The notes beneath the pieces were generated by a model that worked only from the letters and a program-made list of their open reading frames with translations, was not told the DNA's origin and searched no databases. This document shows, piece by piece, positions 59,422 to 64,000 of a DNA stretch of 64,000 nt. The translations under genes and the position numbers were made by a program. The stretch's first letter is position 1, and each line of letters begins with the position of its first letter. Source of the DNA: a virus; the IMG/VR virus record IMGVR_UViG_3300009481_000012, positions 1 through 64,000 of that record; one strand, written 5' to 3'.

Positions 59422-59489
59422 CTTTTATCCTCTGCGGCGCGGAACATCCAATTAAAATAACGTTTCGCGATTTTTTTAGGGTTATCCAT
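59418..59489 (-). CDS. Possible 23-residue peptide upstream of TerS
   Basis: ATG 59489 to TGA 59418: MDNPKKIAKRYFNWMFRAAE then three more residues, coupled by ATGA overlap to TerS. It fills the only gap between the SGNH-like gene and TerS. It is basic and helical. Too short to judge; could be a translational-coupling leader. Confidence 0.3.
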   Translation of the reverse strand: MDNPKKIAKRYFNWMFRAAEDKR

Positions 59490-60066
59490 TAACCAACTCA
59501 TTTTTTTCTTTCAAAATTTTATATACGTCAATCGCAAATTGAATATTATGTTTGTGTGACATATGGTTATTAACAATTTCTTTATCTATATCATGAACCC
59601 AGTAGTCTGTTGTAAGCGATTCAGCGTTTTTAAACTTGTAATGAGCTTGTTCAGACCAGTATAAGTGTAACGTGGGTTGATTCTCTATTAAGCTTTCCCA
59701 ATGTTGATAGTCCTTTTTATCAAGTGCAGGAAGATTAAAAAAGGTGTCAGGCCTGTCGGGTAGCGTATGAAAGATGATAGTGTAATCTCTTTCTTTATTT
59801 AAAGTTTGCTCGTATACATGCTTTATTGTAGACTCTGCTGCTCCAGAAATTCCATATCCATAAATTTCTACTTCAAGTAATTGAGCCAATAAATAAACCC
59901 AAGTTCTCATAAGCACATGATTTACAGGAGGAGCATCTGCAAACGAATCTCCATAAAGATTAATGTGTTTACCTTTAAAGCTTGTTGGTAACACTATTAC
60001 AGGTAGTGAGGCAGGTTTATTATATTCTATTTCAGACTCTACTATAAATGTCTCTTTAGCAGCCAT
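59482..60066 (-). CDS. SGNH hydrolase-like protein, late copy 1
   Basis: A 194-residue protein with HINLYGDSFADAPP (block I, nucleophile Ser in GDS), IYGYGISGAAESTI (block II Gly), HTLPDRPDTFF (block III-like), and NNHMSHKHNIQFA, with His candidates for block V. A paralogue at 62331-62993 shares spacing and the final NHM.....A. SGNH enzymes remove acyl groups from glycans. In a late operon it may be a virion-borne deacetylase for capsule or O-antigen, or modify fibres. The TerS gene follows. Confidence 0.7.
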   Translation of the reverse strand: MAAKETFIVESEIEYNKPASLPVIVLPTSFKGKHINLYGDSFADAPPVNHVLMRTWVYLLAQLLEVEIYGYGISGAAESTIKHVYEQTLNKERDYTIIFHTLPDRPDTFFNLPALDKKDYQHWESLIENQPTLHLYWSEQAHYKFKNAESLTTDYWVHDIDKEIVNNHMSHKHNIQFAIDVYKILKEKNELVNG

Positions 60067-60068
60067 TT

Positions 60069-60419
60069 CTACCTTTTCTTTCGAGGGTTAGAGGCCTTGG
60101 ACCCTCCGGGTCCGGCCCACAAAACTTTACGCGCCCAATAGTTTGCGGAAAATTTGTCATCTTTGGTCGAGCGTCCGCCCTTACCTTTTATGCCCGCGGA
60201 GCGGGCCAGGTAGCTTCGTCGGGCAGAAGCAGAGTAGTTATGACCATAGCCTTTTTGTCCGAACTCTACTACACGAATGTTCTCGCCTTTTTTAGCGAGA
60301 ACACGCATTTTTTTCTTAGAATCAGATGGAGCACGTTTAGGCTTGTTGAATCCAGGAAATCGTTCTCCTCGATATACAACTCCTCCTTTTGTTCTTTTAG
60401 TATCCTTCGTAGTAGCCAT
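60069..60419 (-). CDS. Basic protein, 116 residues
   Basis: A 116-residue Lys/Arg/Gly-rich protein (RTKGGVVYRGERFPGFNKPK, SDSKKKMRVLAKKGENIRVV, ARRSYLARSAGIKGKGG, KASNPRKKR). FGQKGYGHNYSASARRSYLA is the best-ordered core. It is the first member of a three-gene run of basic proteins with 1- to 2-nt spacing and GGAG ribosome sites. It resembles small basic proteins found widely in aquatic phages and large viruses, but I cannot name a domain. Likely nucleoprotein or minor virion component. Confidence 0.65.
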   Translation of the reverse strand: MATTKDTKRTKGGVVYRGERFPGFNKPKRAPSDSKKKMRVLAKKGENIRVVEFGQKGYGHNYSASARRSYLARSAGIKGKGGRSTKDDKFSANYWARKVLWAGPGGSKASNPRKKR

Positions 60420-60674
60420 CTACTTTCTCCTATATGATCTTGTTTTCTTCGCAATTTTCTTTGGTTGTCTTACAAACTGTTTTCCAGCCTTTGTGCCACG
60501 ACGTTTAGCCGCGTTTGTAGCGCGTTTCTCCGCAGGAGAAAGAGCGCTCCACGCAGCTTTCGGAAGATACCTTCCACGTTTGGCACGGGGTTTTTTCGAT
60601 TCTCCTTTTGAAGAATAACCCCATTTTTGTTTAGTCCAAGCCTTCAAAGATCGTTGCGACTTTTTCAAAGCCAT
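60420..60674 (-). CDS. Basic protein, DUF5872-like
   Basis: An 84-residue protein, MALKKSQRSLKAWTKQKWGY, then KPRAKRGRYLPKAAWSALSP, then KKIAKKTRSYRRK. The pattern SLK.WTKQKW...G.RYLP..A..aLs..E...t...KR..t..GKQf.kQPKkIa.Kt resembles the family I know as DUF5872, from phages and giant viruses; function unknown. All-basic composition suggests DNA or RNA binding. It is sandwiched between two other basic genes. Confidence 0.65.
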   Translation of the reverse strand: MALKKSQRSLKAWTKQKWGYSSKGESKKPRAKRGRYLPKAAWSALSPAEKRATNAAKRRGTKAGKQFVRQPKKIAKKTRSYRRK

Positions 60675-60675
60675 A

Positions 60676-60843
60676 TTACTTCTTCTTTTTCTTTTTTAAG
60701 ATAGCCTTCTGAAGAGCGGGAGGAAGCTTCTTTTGAGCGGACGTAAGTCCGCCACCGCCGTTCTTCTTCATGCCGTTTTTCTTTTTCATACCATTCTTCA
60801 TGGTTTTCTTTCCGTTATTTGCTTTTTTACTGTGCATAGCCAT
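60676..60843 (-). CDS. Lys/Met/Gly/Asn-rich repeat protein, 55 residues
   Basis: ATG 60843 to TAA 60676, preceded by GGGAG. The product has an internal repeat TMKNGMKKKNGMKKNGGGG followed by LTSAQKKLPPALQKAILKK and a poly-Lys end. Only basic charges. The repeated (M)KK(K)NG units are striking. It starts 4 nt from the gene 60848-61231. Probably nucleic-acid-binding or a packaged basic peptide; unrecognised. Confidence 0.6.
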   Translation of the reverse strand: MAMHSKKANNGKKTMKNGMKKKNGMKKNGGGGLTSAQKKLPPALQKAILKKKKKK

Positions 60844-60847
60844 TTTT

Positions 60848-61231
60848 TTATCTCCCTGTTAATTTATTTACCCAAGGGGCAACTTTTGTTATCACATATC
60901 TTTTACTGAATAACTCTTGATCTACCTGTTCTTTAAGCTTGTCCGTAATTTCTTCAACAGATACTCCTTCATTATTAGAAAGTTTTTCTAAAACCCAATC
61001 TAACGCCTGTTCTTTAGTAACTTCATCATATTCAACAAAATTATCAAAGTCAGGATCATCTAACCCTACAGAGCCTGAGACCCAAGCTTTGGTATTATTT
61101 TCACCGTCGGTAGCTACTAACTTCCAATAGATGCACTTAATTACGTTTTCAAGATCTTCTCTATCTTGAGGCGACCAAGTATTTTGATCAACGTCAATAG
61201 GTCCGATCTCCCAGTCATATGTTGTATCCAT
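60848..61231 (-). CDS. Hypothetical acidic protein, 127 residues
   Basis: A 127-residue protein (YDWEIGPIDVDQNTWSPQDR, VIKCIYWKLVATDGENNTKA, ITDKLKEQVDQELFSKRYVI). Mixed alpha/beta with overall negative charge and a helix-rich C-terminus. I recognise no family. It stands between the sulfotransferase-like gene and the run of basic proteins, and may bind the basic proteins or act as their assembly partner, which is only an inference from charge. Confidence 0.6.
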   Translation of the reverse strand: MDTTYDWEIGPIDVDQNTWSPQDREDLENVIKCIYWKLVATDGENNTKAWVSGSVGLDDPDFDNFVEYDEVTKEQALDWVLEKLSNNEGVSVEEITDKLKEQVDQELFSKRYVITKVAPWVNKLTGR

Positions 61232-61233
61232 GT

Positions 61234-62244
61234 TTATTCTCCTAATAAGTATATCTTTTGTTCTTTAGATATTTTTTCGTCAATAATATTTTGACTCACA
61301 CTAGTAAATTCGTTAGTTTTTCCTGCCCACTCATTATAAGTATCAACACACTGACTAAAATTAGTGATACGATTCTTTTTTTCTTCTAACGTGGTCATTT
61401 TAATTGGTACACCTTGAACTAACTTACGTTCAGCGACTAATTTTTTTTGATAATCTATTAACCTGTCCGAATAATCAAAAAATGTTTCAATCTGATAATT
61501 TTTAAAAAAGTCATTGTACATTTTGCTAAATTTATATAACATTACACTATGTTCTTGCAAAGTAATTTTCCACTTATCTTTCATAGAAAACTTAGACCCC
61601 GTTATTTTTGCTAACACTTTGTCTATATTTGAATGTATGTCCTCGTAATTCACTTCTTGTGCATCAGGAAAATTATCACGTACCCAATAAATATAACGTT
61701 GATATTGATTAAGTTTATTTGTCATAAAATCTACATCAATATCGTATGTAGTAGAATCTCTATGGACACTCAGCCTTTCCACAATACTGTACACATTTAA
61801 CTTACCAGTAAATTTTCTTATACTCCAACTTAGTGCATACTCAAAGGGGTTTCTAGTACAATATAAAAACTTATCAAAAAACTTGTTATTACAAGCATCA
61901 TATAAAAAAGTATAATCTTCTTTAGAGTTTCTCTCGATAATCTCAGGAGAGGGAGGTTTTCCTGGCCCTCCTATAATTCCTCGTGATCTTTTTTCTACAT
62001 GATACTCTGCTAATCTACTTACAATATTAGCGCGATTACTTTTTAATAATTCTACAATTTCTTCTAGAGATTGGTCATACCCTTGAGGACTTTTATACAA
62101 ATTATTATTTTTATCTAAAGCTAGTCCGTTTAGTAATTCGTGGGTATTAAAATACTCATTATTACTAGAGTTTAAAAATAACGTAAGTGCTCTTTGTAAA
62201 TAGGTACTCCCTACACCGTCAGGAGTTAGCACAAGATAATTCAT
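61234..62244 (-). CDS. Sulfotransferase-like protein
   Basis: A 336-residue protein. The start YLVLTPDGVGSTYLQRALTL fits the 5'-phosphosulfate loop of PAPS-dependent sulfotransferases (P-loop-like, basic/Thr-rich). FLYCTRNPFEYALSWSIR matches the 3'-phosphate motif (hR.P...a.S). SQNIIDEKISKEQ is late. Such enzymes move sulfate from PAPS to sugars, proteins or small molecules. It is the first gene after the gap with a leftward promoter (62254-62282). The fold is likely; the sulfonyl-acceptor and activity are not proven. Confidence 0.6.
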   Translation of the reverse strand: MNYLVLTPDGVGSTYLQRALTLFLNSSNNEYFNTHELLNGLALDKNNNLYKSPQGYDQSLEEIVELLKSNRANIVSRLAEYHVEKRSRGIIGGPGKPPSPEIIERNSKEDYTFLYDACNNKFFDKFLYCTRNPFEYALSWSIRKFTGKLNVYSIVERLSVHRDSTTYDIDVDFMTNKLNQYQRYIYWVRDNFPDAQEVNYEDIHSNIDKVLAKITGSKFSMKDKWKITLQEHSVMLYKFSKMYNDFFKNYQIETFFDYSDRLIDYQKKLVAERKLVQGVPIKMTTLEEKKNRITNFSQCVDTYNEWAGKTNEFTSVSQNIIDEKISKEQKIYLLGE

Positions 62245-62253
62245 TTATACTCC

Positions 62254-62282
62254 AGTATAGCAAGTTCGGAAATATTCCACAA
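62254..62282 (-). promoter_or_regulatory. Leftward promoter with extended -10, almost no leader
   Basis: Minus strand: TTGTGG (62282-62277), 17 nt, TATACT (62259-62254) preceded by TGC; the ATG of the next gene starts at 62244, so the predicted transcript begins 2-4 nt before it. Upstream is a 50-nt A-rich tract resembling an UP element. It shares the TGC-TAtAaT box with the early promoters. Confidence 0.5.
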
Positions 62283-62330
62283 ACCATTTTATTTCTTTTT
62301 TCTTCGTTTTGCAGTGATTTTTTCTTTTTT

Positions 62331-62993
62331 TCAAAATACGCCTTCCCAATTTAAATTGTTTTTAAAATGTCTAGTTAATTGAATCGCTAATAGCATACTT
62401 CCATGTATCGTCATGTGATTTGCTGAAAAATTTCTATATCTTTCATCCACTTTTCTTTTCTTTTTTATCGGTAAGCCTGCCCAATATTCTGAATTTGCAA
62501 ATTTTAAATGATAATCAGTTTTAAAAGATACTCCATTAGTAAATTTATATAAGGGGTCCGCCCAGTATAAATGAACAGTAGGATACTCTTCGCACAAGTT
62601 GTCCCAAACTTTATAATCTTTTACTGTCAGATGTGGTTGATTATAAAACCTATCTGCCCTTGTTGGAATAGTGTGATAAATAATAGTAGCGTCTCTAGGC
62701 TCATCAACAGTTTTATTATGTATTTTATAAATTAACTGCTCACTTGCCATCTGAACCCCATAAGAAATAACCTCTGCACATAAAAAACAAGCTAAAAAAT
62801 GCTGCCATGAGTGAACATTATTATCTGTTTCTGAGTCAGGGTTTTCTTTATCGTCATAATGTTGTTTTGCCCCGTCTGCGTATGAGTCGCCATAAACTAT
62901 AATTCGTTTGTTAGTTTTTATTGGAGGCGAAAAAACATAAGGAAGTGTTGGATAGTTAACAACTTCAATTTTTTTATTTATTACGGTAACCAC
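62331..62993 (-). CDS. SGNH hydrolase-like protein, late copy 2
   Basis: Paralogue of the gene at 59482: RIIVYGDSYADGAKQHYDDK (block I), VISYGVQMASEQLI (block II), ATIIYHTIPTRADRFYNQPH (block III) and SANHMTIHGSMLLAIQL (His). I place the start at GTG 62993, because from there the sequence aligns with its paralogue from the first residues; a longer frame to 63062 would overlap the basic gene upstream by 89 nt. Its two copies flank the sulfotransferase-like gene. Likely a carbohydrate esterase or a structural SGNH domain. Confidence 0.65.
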   Translation of the reverse strand: MVTVINKKIEVVNYPTLPYVFSPPIKTNKRIIVYGDSYADGAKQHYDDKENPDSETDNNVHSWQHFLACFLCAEVISYGVQMASEQLIYKIHNKTVDEPRDATIIYHTIPTRADRFYNQPHLTVKDYKVWDNLCEEYPTVHLYWADPLYKFTNGVSFKTDYHLKFANSEYWAGLPIKKKRKVDERYRNFSANHMTIHGSMLLAIQLTRHFKNNLNWEGVF

Positions 62994-63171
62994 CTCCGGC
63001 TCTCTTGTACGCAGCAGCAAGCATTTGAGCTTTACGAGCTGACCATTGTCCTGGCGCCCCACCTTTGCCTCCTGATTTAATTCTGCTGAATAAACGTTTT
63101 CTCATAGTAGGCTTAGTGTAATTACCTGCTTGATTTACTTTAGATTTTGCTTTCTTTTTTCTAACTGCCAT
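62974..63171 (-). CDS. Small basic protein, GGxPGQWSARKAQ family
   Basis: A 65-residue protein, MAVRKKKAKSKVNQAGNYTK, then RKRLFSRIKSGGKGGAPGQW, then SARKAQMLAAAYKRAGGGYR. The C-terminal G.PGQWSARKAQ.La..YK.aGGGY pattern recurs in phage and algal-virus proteins of unknown role. AAGGAG precedes its ATG; upstream is a membrane mini-protein. It belongs to the basic set of the late region. Confidence 0.7.
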   Translation of the reverse strand: MAVRKKKAKSKVNQAGNYTKPTMRKRLFSRIKSGGKGGAPGQWSARKAQMLAAAYKRAGGGYRNK

Positions 63172-63297
63172 TTATCGTCTCCTTGTATTTGGATTTTTAA
63201 TTATTATTTTTGGTTGCTTAATCTTTGTTCCAACCCAGACGCCCACTCCGTAAGAAAGAATTATAAAACCAAAAAATAAAACACCTTCTATCGTCAT
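63172..63297 (-). CDS. Single-pass membrane mini-protein, 41 residues
   Basis: ATG 63297 to TAA 63172. Product MTIEGVLFFGFIILSYGVGV, WVGTKIKQPKIIIKNPNTRR and a final Arg: one membrane segment then a basic tail (N-out/C-in expected). Its last codons overlap an AAGGAG site for the next gene. Could be a holin-like or spanin-like peptide, or an unrelated membrane protein; too short to classify. Confidence 0.55.
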   Translation of the reverse strand: MTIEGVLFFGFIILSYGVGVWVGTKIKQPKIIIKNPNTRRR

Positions 63298-63306
63298 TTT
63301 TAATAA

Positions 63307-63837
63307 TCACCCCCACATTGTATTTAATTCTGTTTTTCTATCGTAGTTCTTATAAAACGTAACAAAAGGGGGTGTGGTAATCATACACATAACTCTAATT
63401 TGACTAGATGCATTTATTACGCGGTGTCTAACCCCGAATCTTGTATTATAGCAATATCCCATCTCGTAAGTATCTATAGAACCGTCTTCAAACTCTATAT
63501 AACTATTTTTTGGAATTATGATCGGTAACATTATGCCCCTAGAAAATTCATCTGGGTTATCTGTGTCTTTATGCCATGGGATGCTACTTTTGGGCAGTAA
63601 AGAGTGCATAAAAACATGTTCTGGAATCCAATTTATATTTTTTAGCATCCACCTCATAAAACTTTTTGAGTTTTTACCAGCTTCCGTTAAATTTTGACCC
63701 TCCATGAGGCTAAGATTTTTCCAACTAGGAGCGTTATCATGTCTCTTATGAGAAAACTTTAAAAAAGGTAATATCTCCTTAAATATTTCTTTATAAGGAG
63801 CTTGATCAATATCAAGTTTTTTTAAGTACTGTCCCAA
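63307..63837 (-). CDS. Aspartyl/asparaginyl beta-hydroxylase-like 2OG-Fe(II) oxygenase
   Basis: A 176-residue cupin-like oxygenase. IPWHKDTDNPDEFSRGIMLP gives H-x-D and a following strand. VRHRVINASSQIRVMCMITT has the distal His and the Arg that binds 2-oxoglutarate, with YNTRFG before it. This matches the asparaginyl hydroxylase family (Asp_Arg_Hydrox). TTG 63837 is preferred over TTG 63852, because GGGGA lies 8 nt upstream of it. It would hydroxylate a protein side chain, possibly a virion protein. Confidence 0.78.
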   Translation of the reverse strand: MGQYLKKLDIDQAPYKEIFKEILPFLKFSHKRHDNAPSWKNLSLMEGQNLTEAGKNSKSFMRWMLKNINWIPEHVFMHSLLPKSSIPWHKDTDNPDEFSRGIMLPIIIPKNSYIEFEDGSIDTYEMGYCYNTRFGVRHRVINASSQIRVMCMITTPPFVTFYKNYDRKTELNTMWG

Positions 63838-63842
63838 AATTA

Positions 63843-63998
63843 CTATCCCCAATCAGGAATAGTACATCGTTCACACCTACAATTCTTACAAACCTCTATG
63901 CGTTCCATTTCTGCGTACCCTGTTACGTCTTTAATAAGAGGTACTCCACAGTGGGACTCGTGTCCGCAGTTTTTACAGGTGACAGAACTTGTGGGCAT
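63843..63998 (-). CDS. Cys-rich zinc-ribbon-like protein, 51 residues
   Basis: ATG 63998 to TAG 63843. VTCKNCGHESHCGVPLIKDV, then ERIEVCKNCRCERC: eight Cys and two His, in CxxC...HxxxC and CxxCxCxxC sets, so probably two zinc sites. It ends a few bases before the oxygenase gene, and its ATG lies close to the window edge, so its upstream signals are cut off. Probably a small nucleic-acid- or protein-binding regulator. No specific family recognised. Confidence 0.6.
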   Translation of the reverse strand: MPTSSVTCKNCGHESHCGVPLIKDVTGYAEMERIEVCKNCRCERCTIPDWG

Positions 63999-64000
63999 TA

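Noticed and set aside
60099-60113. GGACCC-TCC-GGGTCC palindrome as a terminator
   Set aside because: Inside the coding end of a basic protein gene (Gly-Pro-Gly-Gly codons), short and without a U tract.
62245-62330. 22-codon frame in the A-rich gap before the sulfotransferase-like gene
   Set aside because: No ribosome site and overlaps the promoter; the gap is better explained as regulatory.
1-64000. tRNA or rRNA genes
   Set aside because: No cloverleaf with conserved T-loop or D-loop sequences was seen in the intergenic gaps, all of which are short.

Overview
The window is almost certainly part of the genome of a tailed phage with a siphovirus-type (lambda/HK97-like) virion. It is AT-rich, most likely marine, and infects a Gram-negative bacterium. 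Evidence for this is a complete head and tail morphogenesis set in canonical order, a nucleotide-metabolism set typical of marine phages (class I ribonucleotide reductase, ThyX, dUTPase, PhoH), and the tail of a phosphate-transport ATPase gene (pstB) at the left edge. I see no integrase, repressor, tRNA, DNA polymerase, primase/helicase or clear endolysin, so the rest of the genome lies outside the window and the lifestyle cannot be settled here.

Layout. Positions 1-16782 are read rightward and carry early/metabolic genes: pstB end; gp47/SbcD-like nuclease, PP-loop ATPase, gp46/SbcC-like ATPase; NrdA; NrdB fused to glutaredoxin; PhoH; a PD-(D/E)XK nuclease; an accessory enzyme cassette (GT10-like transferase, 2OG-Fe(II) oxygenase, PLP aminotransferase-like protein, SGNH-like protein, amidinotransferase); then, behind a textbook sigma70 promoter, a FEN/RNase H exonuclease, dUTPase, small membrane protein, ThyX, a TagD-like cytidylyltransferase, a GT-B glycosyltransferase and a nicotianamine-synthase-like methyltransferase. 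A 12-bp bidirectional terminator at 16762-16790 separates this from everything to its right, which is read leftward.

The leftward late region, in transcription order from about 64000 down to 16794: a Cys-rich mini protein, a 2OG oxygenase, small basic proteins, two SGNH-like proteins, a sulfotransferase-like protein, TerS, a fibre cluster, TerL, a glycosyltransferase, HNH nuclease, portal, an in-frame prohead protease/scaffold/major capsid polyprotein, an acidic protein, a head-tail connector carrying a LamG insertion, a neck protein, tail terminator, major tail protein, tail chaperones G and G-T (with a candidate -1 frameshift site), tape measure, gpM (with LamG), gpL, two NlpC/P60 proteins, a JAMM peptidase, duplicated TipI, a 2403-residue TipJ with an inserted Hint domain, collar and fibre proteins, a radical SAM/SPASM-like enzyme, a beta-helix protein and small basic proteins.

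How the parts fit. RNR, ThyX and dUTPase supply dNTPs; the gp46/47 pair, flap exonuclease and PD-(D/E)XK nuclease process DNA; PhoH and PstB suggest a phosphate-limited host. The unusual part is the amount of small-molecule and modification enzymology spread over both strands: three glycosyltransferase-like proteins, a cytidylyltransferase, two 2OG oxygenases, a PLP enzyme, an amidinotransferase, a methyltransferase, a radical SAM enzyme, a sulfotransferase-like protein, three SGNH-like proteins and a PP-loop ATPase. I infer a modification or secondary-metabolite pathway acting on virion proteins, DNA or host envelope; its product cannot be deduced from sequence alone. Other highlights are the nested capsid gene, the Hint domain in the tail tip, LamG domains placed inside two unrelated structural proteins, and hairpins directly after both the major capsid and major tail genes.
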